A stretch of 29,012 nucleotides of DNA. It comes from CAZRIP01 sp964600165. Its GTDB lineage: Bacteria > Elusimicrobiota > Elusimicrobia > UBA1565 > UBA9628. Below are positions 6,461 to 14,302 of the stretch, piece after piece (within the stretch, counting starts at the first letter, position 1; every line of letters starts with the position of its first letter). The notes beneath the pieces were generated by a model that was not told the DNA's origin, searched no databases, and saw nothing but the letters and a program-made list of their open reading frames with translations. Both the position numbers and the translations under genes were made by a program. The stretch is from contig CAZRIP010000038.1 in the NCBI GenBank assembly GCA_964600165.1, forward strand, positions 1-29,012, in the 5' to 3' direction.

Positions 6461-7289
6461 GGAGGATCTCCGCGACGGCCTTGTCGGCCTCTTCTTTCTT
6501 GGGCGCCACGCCGTGCCAGCCGATGTTGTTCTCCATGAAGGAGACGCCCTTGCCCTTGATCGTCTTCGCGACGATCGCGAAGGGCTTGCCCTCGGCGGCC
6601 TTCGCCTGCGCGAGCGCCTTTTCGATCTGCGTGAAATCGTGGCCGTCGATCTTGACGGTGTCCCAGCCGAAGGCCCTGAGCTTGTCTTCCACCGGCTCGA
6701 TCGGCATCACTTCGTCGACGGGGCCGTCGATCTGGCCGTTGTTGTGGTCGATGATCGCGACGAGGTTGTCGAGCTTGAACTTCGGCGCCGACATGAAGGC
6801 CTCCCAGCACTGGCCTTCCTGGAGCTCGCCGTCGCCGAGGACGCAGTAGGCCGTCGTGTCCCGCTTGTCCAGTTTGGCCGCGATCGCCATGCCGACGGCG
6901 ACCGACAAGCCCTGCCCGAGGGAGCCCGACGAGAACTCGATGCCCGGCAGGCGCAAGCGGTCCGGGTGTCCCTGCAGCGGGCTGCCGAGCTTGCGCAGCG
7001 TCAGCAGCTCCTCCTTCGGGAAATAGCCGAAGTGAGACATGACGGCGTAGAGCGCGGGGCAGCCGTGGCCCTTCGACAAGATCAAGCGATCGCGGTCGTT
7101 CCAGTCGGGTCGTTTCGCGTCGAAGCGCAGGAACTTCGCGTAGAGCACGGCGAGGATGTCGATGATCGACAGCGAGCCGCCGGGATGGCCCGAGCCCGCG
7201 GCCTCGATCATGCGGATGATGTCGACGCGCAGCTCGACGGTCAGCGCCTTGAAGTCCGTCGAGGAAGGGGCCTTGGTCGCCGCGGGCAC
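6453..7289 (-). CDS. transketolase, N-terminal subunit
   Basis: This 278-residue protein carries the thiamine-diphosphate binding domain. It has SGHPGGSLS (about 33-41), KGHGCPALYA (73-82), GSLGQGLSVAVG (122-133) and the cofactor motif GDGELQEGQCWEA (152-164) followed by the metal-binding Asn at DHNNGQ. It forms the active enzyme with the C-terminal subunit encoded next in the pentose phosphate pathway. The start is GTG at 7289, because no ATG lies upstream and the N-terminal helix is complete from there. A TAGAAT -10 box ends 6 nt before that codon, implying a leaderless message. Confidence 0.96.
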   Translation of the reverse strand: MPAATKAPSSTDFKALTVELRVDIIRMIEAAGSGHPGGSLSIIDILAVLYAKFLRFDAKRPDWNDRDRLILSKGHGCPALYAVMSHFGYFPKEELLTLRKLGSPLQGHPDRLRLPGIEFSSGSLGQGLSVAVGMAIAAKLDKRDTTAYCVLGDGELQEGQCWEAFMSAPKFKLDNLVAIIDHNNGQIDGPVDEVMPIEPVEDKLRAFGWDTVKIDGHDFTQIEKALAQAKAAEGKPFAIVAKTIKGKGVSFMENNIGWHGVAPKKEEADKAVAEILRG

Positions 7290-7295
7290 GACGCT

Positions 7296-7325
7296 ATTCT
7301 AGCTTAGAACGCGCGCGCATGGCAA
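7296..7325 (-). promoter_or_regulatory. promoter of the transketolase operon
   Basis: TTGCCA (7320-7325), an 18-nt spacer and TAGAAT (7296-7301, in GCTAGAAT context) read on the minus strand. The hexamer ends 6 nt before the GTG start, and there is no Shine-Dalgarno. Confidence 0.6.
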
Positions 7326-7339
7326 CGGCGTGACGATTT

Positions 7340-8272
7340 TCAGCGGCCCTTGCTCGCGCGCGCGGCCATGACCGCCGGCGGCTGCGGCCCGAGCGCGCGC
7401 TCGAGCAGCGCGGCCAGCCGCGCGCCGGCGAGCTCGAGCCGGTCGAACGCGACCTGCTGCTCTTGCTGCTGGTAGGCGTCGTCTTGCCCCGGATCGCCGA
7501 ACGGGGAGCCGTGGCCGCCGTTGAACTTCGGATAGATGTTCGCGCGCGCGATCTGGAAGCTCTCGAGCGCGGCTTGTCCGCTCAGGACGTCGTCGGCGGA
7601 GCCGGATCCTCCGCTGCCCAACGCCTGCGCCGTCTGCCGCGGGTCGAGCAAATCGGAGGGCTCGATCAAATGGTCCCAGACCGAGTGCAGCGAAAGCGGC
7701 GCGCCCAGGAACTTCCCCTCCTCCTCGTTGCCGCCGTAATCGTTGCCGGGTTGATGCGTCTTCTTATCGGGCCAGATTCCGTACGCGCAATGCAAGGGTT
7801 GGTGCATGTCGCCGACGAAGTGGATCATGTAGATGAGCGCGAGCTGCTTGGCTTGCGGCGAGGCCGCGGGATCGCGCAGCGTCGCGAACTCGCCCTGGAC
7901 CTGCGCGACGACGCAGGCGCCCTTGCAGTACTTGTCGACGGCCGGCTGCGCGTCCGTGATCGGGATGTTGATGAAATGCCAGTCCTCGGTGGACTTGTCT
8001 CCCTGCAGATGGATGCCCGCGCAATTGACGGGATAGCCGAGACGGATCTGGTCGGCGCACGGCGCGACCTGCGCCATCGACGGCGCGCTTTGGCTCGGGT
8101 CCAGGCCGACGGCGAGCAGGTTCTGCACGGCGGCGAGCGTCCGCGGGCTTTCCTTCTCGAGCTTGTCCTGCGCGATCAGCGCGACGATCTCGTGCCCGTG
8201 GACCGACCAGGCGAACGCCGCGCAGGGCCGAAAGACGAGGAAGACGGCGGCGAGCGGGGCGAGGGGTCGCAT
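7340..8272 (-). CDS. secreted S1/P1-type nuclease
   Basis: This 310-residue protein has a signal peptide ending AFA before Trp22, which becomes the N-terminal zinc ligand of the mature enzyme, as in nuclease P1. The other ligands are all visible: WSVHGHE, an Asp in PCADQIRL, DWHFINIP, MIHFVGDMHQPLH (H...D...H) and LHSVWDH. It should be a three-zinc nuclease/3'-nucleotidase cutting single-stranded RNA or DNA outside the cytoplasm. Its gene is divergent from the nucleoside-salvage operon, with only 59 bp between starts, so the pair may serve nucleic-acid scavenging. A TTGAAA-17-TATCCT promoter ends 6 nt before the ATG. Confidence 0.93.
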   Translation of the reverse strand: MRPLAPLAAVFLVFRPCAAFAWSVHGHEIVALIAQDKLEKESPRTLAAVQNLLAVGLDPSQSAPSMAQVAPCADQIRLGYPVNCAGIHLQGDKSTEDWHFINIPITDAQPAVDKYCKGACVVAQVQGEFATLRDPAASPQAKQLALIYMIHFVGDMHQPLHCAYGIWPDKKTHQPGNDYGGNEEEGKFLGAPLSLHSVWDHLIEPSDLLDPRQTAQALGSGGSGSADDVLSGQAALESFQIARANIYPKFNGGHGSPFGDPGQDDAYQQQEQQVAFDRLELAGARLAALLERALGPQPPAVMAARASKGR

Positions 8273-8278
8273 GCTCGA

Positions 8279-8307
8279 AGGATAGACCCGAAACGTCCAA
8301 CTTTCAA
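8279..8307 (-). promoter_or_regulatory. promoter of the S1/P1 nuclease gene
   Basis: TTGAAA (8302-8307), a 17-nt spacer and TATCCT (8279-8284) read on the minus strand, with 6 nt to the ATG. It lies back to back with the pnp promoter. Confidence 0.65.
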
Positions 8308-8315
8308 GGTTTTTT

Positions 8316-8324
8316 TGCTAGGAT
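8316..8324 (+). promoter_or_regulatory. extended -10 promoter of the pnp operon
   Basis: TGC followed by TAGGAT (8319-8324) forms an extended -10 element 7 nt before the pnp ATG. No strong -35 is visible and there is no Shine-Dalgarno, so the message is probably leaderless. Confidence 0.5.
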
Positions 8325-8331
8325 CGCACCC

Positions 8332-9165
8332 ATGGAGATCAAGACCTACGTCGGCTCGATCCGCCGCGCGGCGGACTACGTGCGCTCGCGCGCGCCGGGC
8401 GTCAAGCCGCGCATCGGCGTGATCCTCGGCAGCGGGCTGTCGAAGGCCGTGCCGCCGCTGGCGGGCGCGGAGACGATCCCCTACGCCGACATCCCGGGCT
8501 TTCCCCGCACGACGGTGGCCGGCCACGCCGGCAAGCTCCTGCTCGGGACATTCGACCGCGTCCCGGTGGCGGTGATGCAGGGCCGCTTCCATTATTACGA
8601 GGGCCACTCGATGGAGTCGATCGCGCTGCCGCTGCGGATGCTCGAGTACCTCGGCCTCCAGACCTTGGTCATCACCTCCGCCGTCGGCTCGATGCGCGAG
8701 AAGATCAAGCCGGGGCATCTCACGGTCATCAACGACCACATCAATCTGATGGGCCGCAACCCGCTGCGCGCCTTCCACGAGGAGGAGTTCGGCGAGATGT
8801 TCCCCGATCTTACCGACGCTTACGACCCGAAGCTGCGCAAGGTGGCGCTCGGCGTCTGCAAGAAGCGCAAGGTGCCGGCGCATGAGGGAGTCTATATCGC
8901 CGTCGGCGGCCCGTCTTACGAGACGCCGGCGGAGATCAAGGCCTTCCGGCTGCTCGGCGCCGACGTGGTCGGCATGTCCGTCGTGCCGGAAGTCATCGTC
9001 GCCCGCCAGATGGGCTTGCGCACGCTCGTCGTGACGTGGACGTCGAACATGGCGAGCGGCATGAAGGGCGCGGCCCTTTCGCACCCCGACGTGCTCGCGC
9101 TCGGCGAGAAGGTCTCGACGAACCTCAGCGCCGTGCTGCAAGACCTCATCTCCGCCATCCGGTAG
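8332..9165 (+). CDS. purine nucleoside phosphorylase (class I, trimeric type)
   Basis: This 277-residue protein splits purine nucleosides with phosphate into base and ribose 1-phosphate. The phosphate-binding GVILGSGLSKAV lies at about residues 28-39, HAGK and GRFHYYEGH at about 65 and 83-91, and the purine-site Glu in GGPSYETPAE. VGMSVVPEVIVARQMG and the following TSNMASG carry the Asn that prefers 6-oxopurines in this family. It is the first gene of an operon with a pyrimidine nucleoside phosphorylase and uracil phosphoribosyltransferase, 6 bases apart from the next gene. It starts 7 nt after an extended -10 box. Confidence 0.95.
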   Translation: MEIKTYVGSIRRAADYVRSRAPGVKPRIGVILGSGLSKAVPPLAGAETIPYADIPGFPRTTVAGHAGKLLLGTFDRVPVAVMQGRFHYYEGHSMESIALPLRMLEYLGLQTLVITSAVGSMREKIKPGHLTVINDHINLMGRNPLRAFHEEEFGEMFPDLTDAYDPKLRKVALGVCKKRKVPAHEGVYIAVGGPSYETPAEIKAFRLLGADVVGMSVVPEVIVARQMGLRTLVVTWTSNMASGMKGAALSHPDVLALGEKVSTNLSAVLQDLISAIR

Positions 9166-9171
9166 GGCCCC

Positions 9172-10491
<1,320 letters not shown>

Positions 10492-10503
10492 ACGGAGCGC
10501 GCT

Positions 10504-11136
10504 ATGGCCTCTAAACAAGTGACCGTTTGCGATCACCCCCTCATCCAAGACAAGCTCGCCCGCCTGCGCGACAAGCACACGCGCCCCGAGGATTTCCGCG
10601 ACCTCATGGGCGAGGTCGGCTCGCTGATGGGCTATGAAGTCACGCGCTCGCTGCGCACGCGGCGCACGCAGGTCCAGACGCCGATCAAGACCGCGGCCGC
10701 GGATTACGTCGACCAGCCGATCTGCTTCGTGGCCGTGCTGCGCGCCGGCCTGGGCATGCTCCCCGGGCTTCTGCACATCGCCCCCAAGGCGCGGATCGGG
10801 CACATCGGGCTCTATCGGAACGAGGAGACGCTCAATCCCGTCCGCTACTACGTCCGCCTGCCCAAGGACATCGCCGAGTGCTTCGTCGTGCTCTGCGATC
10901 CGATGCTGGCTACCGGCGGCTCGGCCGTCGAGGCGATCAATATTCTTAAGACCGACGGCGCGCGCCGGATCGCCCTGCTGACGCTCCTCTCATCGCGAGC
11001 GGGCGTCAAGAAAGTCCACGAGGCCCACCCGGACGCCCACATCTTCACCGCGGCCGTCGACTCCGTCCTCAACAAGAGCGGCTACATCGTGCCCGGTCTG
11101 GGCGACGCCGGCGACCGGCTCTTCGCCACGAATTGA
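10504..11136 (+). CDS. upp: uracil phosphoribosyltransferase
   Basis: This 210-residue enzyme makes UMP from uracil and PRPP. The PRPP-binding loop is CDPMLATGGSAVEAI (about 136-150). The flexible arg-rich segment RSLRTRRTQVQTP, the AVLRAGLGM loop (about 77-85) and the uracil-binding C-terminal YIVPGLGDAGDRLFAT are all typical. A Shine-Dalgarno GGAG lies 7 nt before the ATG, as expected for an internal operon gene. Its last 55 bases overlap, in convergent orientation, the 3' end of an IS5-like ORF, so either that ORF's tail is fortuitous or an insertion event trimmed the downstream region. Confidence 0.97.
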   Translation: MASKQVTVCDHPLIQDKLARLRDKHTRPEDFRDLMGEVGSLMGYEVTRSLRTRRTQVQTPIKTAAADYVDQPICFVAVLRAGLGMLPGLLHIAPKARIGHIGLYRNEETLNPVRYYVRLPKDIAECFVVLCDPMLATGGSAVEAINILKTDGARRIALLTLLSSRAGVKKVHEAHPDAHIFTAAVDSVLNKSGYIVPGLGDAGDRLFATN

Positions 11137-11570
11137 GCGCGCTCGAATCCGATCTCAAAGAGATAGTATTCGAGCGGTTCCATCCACGGCGCGCGGCGGC
11201 GAAGCTCGTTTCGCTCGAAGGCGCGCCGCCAATAGGCGAGCTCGACGTCATCGAGCAGCCGTAAGTAGGCTTTCCACGCCAAAACCAGCCGTCCGTCGCG
11301 CCGCCAACAATCGAGGCGCCGAAAAAGTGTTCTCGGGCTGCAATAACGGTAGCGCGGCAGGGCCTTCCACGTGGCGGTGGTCTTCATGTACCAAAGAAGC
11401 GCCTCGAACGTTATCTGGTCCGGAATCCTCGGCCGGCCGCGCCGTTTCGCCCGAAAATAGGATCGCCGTTTGGCTGGAAAGAATTTTCGAAGCCTTTCCC
11501 ATTTGAACGTCTGAATCCCGCGCCATTTCGGCCGATCGGTCTTCCAAACGTGGAGGTCATCGAAGGCCAT
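11082..11570 (-). CDS. orphan IS5-type DNA-binding domain ORF (DUF4096-like)
   Basis: The protein is 162 residues from the ATG at 11570. Residues 35-110 (GRPRIPDQITFEALLWYM, then TWKALPRYRYCSPRTLFRRL) match the N-terminal helix-turn-helix domain that precedes the DDE catalytic domain in IS5-family transposases. No catalytic domain follows: the frame ends within the 3' end of upp. It could be a transposase remnant or a domesticated DNA-binding protein. Frames extending upstream to 11690 would cross a large hairpin and are unlikely to be coding. I see no terminal inverted repeats of an intact element. Confidence 0.55.
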   Translation of the reverse strand: MAFDDLHVWKTDRPKWRGIQTFKWERLRKFFPAKRRSYFRAKRRGRPRIPDQITFEALLWYMKTTATWKALPRYRYCSPRTLFRRLDCWRRDGRLVLAWKAYLRLLDDVELAYWRRAFERNELRRRAPWMEPLEYYLFEIGFERAQFVAKSRSPASPRPGTM

Positions 11571-11613
11571 ACTAGAACTACGACTGAGGGGTCGATTTAG
11601 TTCCACGGGTCGG

Positions 11614-11687
11614 CCATTTTCGAGTTCTCGTCGAGCGATTTTGGCGACAACCAGTGACAAAATTCGTCGACGAGACTCGGAAAATCG
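11614..11687. repeat. long imperfect inverted repeat (hairpin)
   Basis: Two 30-base arms (11614-11643 and 11658-11687) can pair over about 26 positions, with one mismatch and four single-base bulges, around a 14-nt loop. The arm core is CTCGTCGA/TCGACGAG. It lies upstream of the IS5-like ORF and beyond the terminator of the Cys-repeat peptide gene. Confidence 0.75.
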
Positions 11688-11720
11688 CATGGGGCACGAG
11701 AGGTCCCCCTCGAAGCGAAA

Positions 11721-11742
11721 AGGCCCCGCCGGAGCGGGGCCT
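11721..11742 (-). terminator. intrinsic terminator of the Cys-repeat peptide gene
   Basis: A perfect 9-bp stem AGGCCCCGC/GCGGGGCCT with a 4-nt loop is followed on the minus strand by TTTTCG. It lies 27 bases after the stop of the peptide gene. Confidence 0.8.
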
Positions 11743-11769
11743 GATTCTTTTGCCGAGAACGGGCTCAGC

Positions 11770-12009
11770 TTAGGAGCACTTGTTCGGGTAGTCGCAGGTG
11801 TGGACCTGGGCGTCCACGGCGCACTTGTGCGGCCACTGGCAGGTCTGGACCTGGGCCACTTCGGCGCAAACGTGAGGCCACTGGCACGTCTGAACTTGCG
11901 CGATGGGCTTTTCGACGCAGACGTGGGGCCACTGGCAGGTCGTGACCTGAGCCGTCTTCCGGGTGGGAGTCGCGTTGAGCGCCATCGTCATCAAGAGGAT
12001 CTGAAGCAT
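11770..12009 (-). CDS. small peptide with four Cys-x5-Cys repeats (CQWPHxC)
   Basis: This 79-residue peptide starts with a short hydrophobic stretch (MLQILLMTMALNA) that could be a weak signal or leader sequence. Four tandem repeats of the form AQVxTCQWPHxC follow, with Cys at 25/31, 42/48, 57/63 and 72/78. The last repeat is TCDYPNKC. Repeat spacing is 17, 15 and 15 residues. The eight Cys and three His suggest metal binding, disulfide loops or a modified peptide. A good Shine-Dalgarno (AAGGAG, 7 nt before ATG) and a strong terminator frame it. It lies directly downstream of the fnr-like gene, and two FNR-type boxes sit in the 153-bp gap. I do not recognise the family. Confidence 0.8.
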   Translation of the reverse strand: MLQILLMTMALNATPTRKTAQVTTCQWPHVCVEKPIAQVQTCQWPHVCAEVAQVQTCQWPHKCAVDAQVHTCDYPNKCS

Positions 12010-12048
12010 TGCTGTTCTCCTTCGAAATCTTTTATTTGCGACAGGGAC

Positions 12049-12056
12049 AGTGTAGC
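12049..12056 (-). promoter_or_regulatory. -10 element of the Cys-repeat peptide gene
   Basis: GCTACACT on the minus strand (hexamer TACACT at 12049-12054) would start transcription near 12042, giving a leader of about 33 nt that contains the Shine-Dalgarno. No clear -35 is visible, as expected for an activator-dependent promoter. An alternative AT-rich stretch lies at 12073-12078. Confidence 0.4.
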
Positions 12057-12100
12057 GCTCGGGGCGGGCTCTTAAAAATGAGTCCGGTCAAGCGAGCGAC

Positions 12101-12128
12101 TTGATCGCTCTCAATTGATCTGGGTCAA
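12101..12128 (-). promoter_or_regulatory. two tandem FNR-type boxes upstream of the Cys-repeat peptide
   Basis: TTGATCGCTCTCAA (12101-12114) and TTGATCTGGGTCAA (12115-12128) each match the FNR consensus TTGAT-N4-ATCAA with one mismatch. They abut with no gap. They lie about 65 and 80 bp upstream of the start site implied by the -10 at 12049, or about 41.5 bp upstream of one implied by the AT-rich stretch at 12073-12078. Both are activator-like positions. Confidence 0.65.
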
Positions 12129-12162
12129 AGGACCCGGCGGAGGCGGGCCGACGGGCCCGGGC

Positions 12163-12870
12163 TCAGGATGCCGAGCCGGCGAGGGTGCGCAGCTGCGGCT
12201 CGTCGACGACGACGAGGTCCTTGTCCTTCTTCTTGATGATGCCGCGCTCCTCGAAGTCCTTGAGCAGGCGCACGGCCGTCTCGATCGTCAGGCCCGCCAT
12301 CTCGGCCAAGTCGCGGCGCTTGAGGCCCGCGACGATCGGCTTGGGCTTGCCCGCGGTCATCATGCGCAAGAGCGTATCGGCGAGGCGGCCGCGCGCGGGC
12401 TTGAAGGCGATGTCGCGCGCCTTGTTCTCCCCCCGGCGCACGTCGCGCGAGAGTTCTCGCAGCAGCGCCAGCGAGGCGTGCGGGAATTTCTGCAGGAATT
12501 GAAGAAAGGTGGGCTCGTCGACCATGGAAATGACGCTCGGCTCGAGCGCCTCGCCGGTCCCGGTGTACGGCCCGTCCTTGGCGAGCAGCGAGACGTGGCC
12601 GACCAGGTCGCCGGGCGACTCGATGCGCGTCGTCAGCTGCTGCCCGGTGCGGCTCGACTTGTAGATCTTGACCTTGCCCTTGCAGACGACGTAGACGCCT
12701 TGCGGCAGCGTGCCTTCGTGGAAGATCACCTCGCCGGGCTTGAAAGGGCTCGCCAGGCGCATGTCCTTCCACGCCGCGCGCGCGTCCTTGGTCCCGAGCA
12801 GCTCGTAAAGGCAGTTCTTGCGATGGGGGCACCACTCGCAGTTCGGGGCTTCGCGCTTGGAGAAAGGCAT
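12163..12870 (-). CDS. FNR-like Crp family transcriptional regulator
   Basis: This 235-residue protein has an N-terminal Cys cluster C11-x2-C14-x5-C20 (NCEWCPHRKNC), with exactly the spacing of the oxygen-sensing iron-sulfur ligands of FNR. A cyclic-nucleotide-binding-type beta barrel (about 35-145) and a C-terminal helix-turn-helix (KRRDLAEMAGLTIETAVRLL) follow. The recognition helix keeps Glu and Arg of the FNR ExxSR motif, but Ser is Val. No Cys sits where E. coli FNR has Cys122. The only other Cys is C63. The phosphate-binding Arg of cAMP-binding Crp is absent, so cAMP is an unlikely ligand. A perfect FNR box lies in its own promoter. It probably senses O2 or NO through an Fe-S cluster. 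Confidence 0.88.
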   Translation of the reverse strand: MPFSKREAPNCEWCPHRKNCLYELLGTKDARAAWKDMRLASPFKPGEVIFHEGTLPQGVYVVCKGKVKIYKSSRTGQQLTTRIESPGDLVGHVSLLAKDGPYTGTGEALEPSVISMVDEPTFLQFLQKFPHASLALLRELSRDVRRGENKARDIAFKPARGRLADTLLRMMTAGKPKPIVAGLKRRDLAEMAGLTIETAVRLLKDFEERGIIKKKDKDLVVVDEPQLRTLAGSAS

Positions 12871-12884
12871 AGGGGGTTCCCTTA

Positions 12885-12898
12885 TTGATCGAGATCAA
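12885..12898. promoter_or_regulatory. perfect FNR box over the fnr-like gene start site
   Basis: TTGATCGAGATCAA is a full match to TTGAT-N4-ATCAA. It abuts the -10 hexamer of the fnr-like gene, so it covers the predicted transcription start. This is a repressor position and suggests negative autoregulation. Confidence 0.85.
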
Positions 12899-12927
12899 AG
12901 CATAACATTTTGGATGCAGGGCGACAA
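12899..12927 (-). promoter_or_regulatory. promoter of the fnr-like gene
   Basis: TTGTCG (12922-12927), a 17-nt spacer and TATGCT (12899-12904) read on the minus strand, immediately upstream of the FNR box. The leader would be about 22 nt and includes a possible Shine-Dalgarno AAGGGA. Confidence 0.5.
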
Positions 12928-12955
12928 TGACGCGGGGATGACGGCGGCGTGACGG

Positions 12956-14230
12956 CTAGCGGCCGTCGGCGTGGCTCTGCGGGGCGTACTGCTCGAGGGC
13001 GGAGTCGAAGGCCGGGAGGTCGCGGATGGGCTCGAGCTCGGAGTCGGTCTTGGCGAGGAGCATGTAGCGGCGCAGATCGGCCGGCGTCGGCGAGGTCTTG
13101 AACGCCTCGTTGAGGGCATGGATCGACCGCTGATACTCGCCCGAGACGGCGTAGGCGAGCGCGAGTTGGTAATGCGCGGCGGTGTCGAAAGGCATGTCTT
13201 GGACCGAGCGGCGCAGCTCCTGGATCGCCTCGGGCGAGAGGCCGAGCCGGTTATACGCCGTGCCGCGGCGCTCGTGGATCATCGCGAGCTGCGGCGGGCT
13301 GAGGACGCCGGAGTCCTCGTTGAGGTGCAGGACCTCGCCGTAAGACGCGATCGCCTGGCGGTAGCGGCGGAACTTGTAATCCTCGGCCGCGGCGGCGAGC
13401 TGCTCCATGACGGCTTGGTCCTTGACCGAAAGCGGCGCGCGGGCTTTGGGCGGATCGGCGCGGATCGAGTCGCGCAGGCCGTAGGCGTCTTTCGCCGTCT
13501 CGGCGCGCGGCTCGGCCAGCTGCTCGATCCTCGGCGTCGACGCGATCGTCGGCGCGGGCGGCTCGACCGAGGCGTCGAAAGCGTGGAGTAGCCGGGCGTG
13601 GGCCGGGCTCGCGAGGAGGCCGGCGAAAAGCGGATTGCTCTTGATCTCGGCGAGGACCTCTTTCTCGTGGCCGGTCGCGCGCGCCTCGGAAAGGCAGAGC
13701 GCGAGGCTCTCGAACGACTCGTCGACGTCGTTCATCTCGAGGCGCAGGCGCGAAGCGTAAAGAGGCAAGAGCGGGTTGCGGGGCGCGGACTTCATCGCCT
13801 TCTTGTAGGCGGCGAGCGCCTTGTCCTCGTCGCCGAGGGCCTCGTAAGACAGCGCGAGGCTGTGCCAGAGCTTGTAGGGCTGCGCGACTTCGCCGAGCGC
13901 GGGGTCGAGCGCGACGGCGGTCGCGTACGCCGTGACGGTCTCCCGCGCGTCGTCCTTGTCGGCCGTCTTCGGCATGCCGGAGCGAAAGCCGCGCTGATAA
14001 TAGGCGTAGCCGAGCAGGAAATAAGAGGCGCTGTCGCCGCGCGCCTTCGAGAGCTTCTGGAAATCGCCGATCGCCGCCGTAAAATCCTTGCGGGTCAGGC
14101 TGTCGAGCCCGGCCTCGAGCAGTACGCTCCCCTCGCCGGCTTTACGGACGCGGGACTTGCGGGGCGCGGCCTGCGCCGCGGCCGCGAAGGCCAAGCACGC
14201 GACTCCGGCGACAAGGCGGTTGGCTCTCAT
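12956..14230 (-). CDS. exported TPR-repeat protein
   Basis: This 424-residue protein has a signal peptide (LVAGVACLAFAAAAQA, cleavage near residue 22). It has tetratricopeptide-type helices at about 70-100 (SASYFLLGYAYYQRGF), 115-150 (LWHSLALSYEALGDEDKALAAYKKAMKSAP region) and 265-380, including AHYQLALAYAVSGEYQRSIHAL. A middle Pro/Ala segment (about 215-260) separates two TPR blocks. It probably acts as a scaffold or binding protein in the periplasm; no enzyme domain is seen. A TACACT -10 ends 7 nt before the ATG. It lies downstream of the M13 peptidase on the same strand, with a 72-bp gap. Confidence 0.82.
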   Translation of the reverse strand: MRANRLVAGVACLAFAAAAQAAPRKSRVRKAGEGSVLLEAGLDSLTRKDFTAAIGDFQKLSKARGDSASYFLLGYAYYQRGFRSGMPKTADKDDARETVTAYATAVALDPALGEVAQPYKLWHSLALSYEALGDEDKALAAYKKAMKSAPRNPLLPLYASRLRLEMNDVDESFESLALCLSEARATGHEKEVLAEIKSNPLFAGLLASPAHARLLHAFDASVEPPAPTIASTPRIEQLAEPRAETAKDAYGLRDSIRADPPKARAPLSVKDQAVMEQLAAAAEDYKFRRYRQAIASYGEVLHLNEDSGVLSPPQLAMIHERRGTAYNRLGLSPEAIQELRRSVQDMPFDTAAHYQLALAYAVSGEYQRSIHALNEAFKTSPTPADLRRYMLLAKTDSELEPIRDLPAFDSALEQYAPQSHADGR

Positions 14231-14237
14231 CCCCGTC

Positions 14238-14245
14238 AGTGTAGC
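14238..14245 (-). promoter_or_regulatory. -10 element of the TPR protein gene
   Basis: GCTACACT on the minus strand (hexamer 14238-14243) lies 7 nt before the ATG. The upstream DNA is too GC-rich to show a -35. Confidence 0.4.
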
Positions 14246-14302
14246 GCCGCGCGCGCCCCCCGGCGAGGGTCGCGCGGCCCGCCGGCGTCTAGGCCCAAGG
14301 GC

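Noticed and set aside
6003..7307. 434-codon plus-strand frame opposite the transketolase genes
   Set aside because: It is antisense to two certain genes and has low-complexity composition.
11613..11690. CRISPR-like or tandem repeat array near the hairpin
   Set aside because: There is only one pair of inverted arms, with no direct repeats and no spacers.
11641..12075. 144-codon plus-strand frame opposite the Cys-repeat peptide
   Set aside because: It is antisense; its apparent repeats only mirror the minus-strand repeats, and no ribosome binding site is seen.
11770..12870. Relationship between the CQWPHxC repeats and the CEWCPHRKNC cluster of the FNR-like protein
   Set aside because: The Cys spacing differs (x5 against x2/x5) and the surrounding sequence is unrelated, so I treat the similarity as chance.
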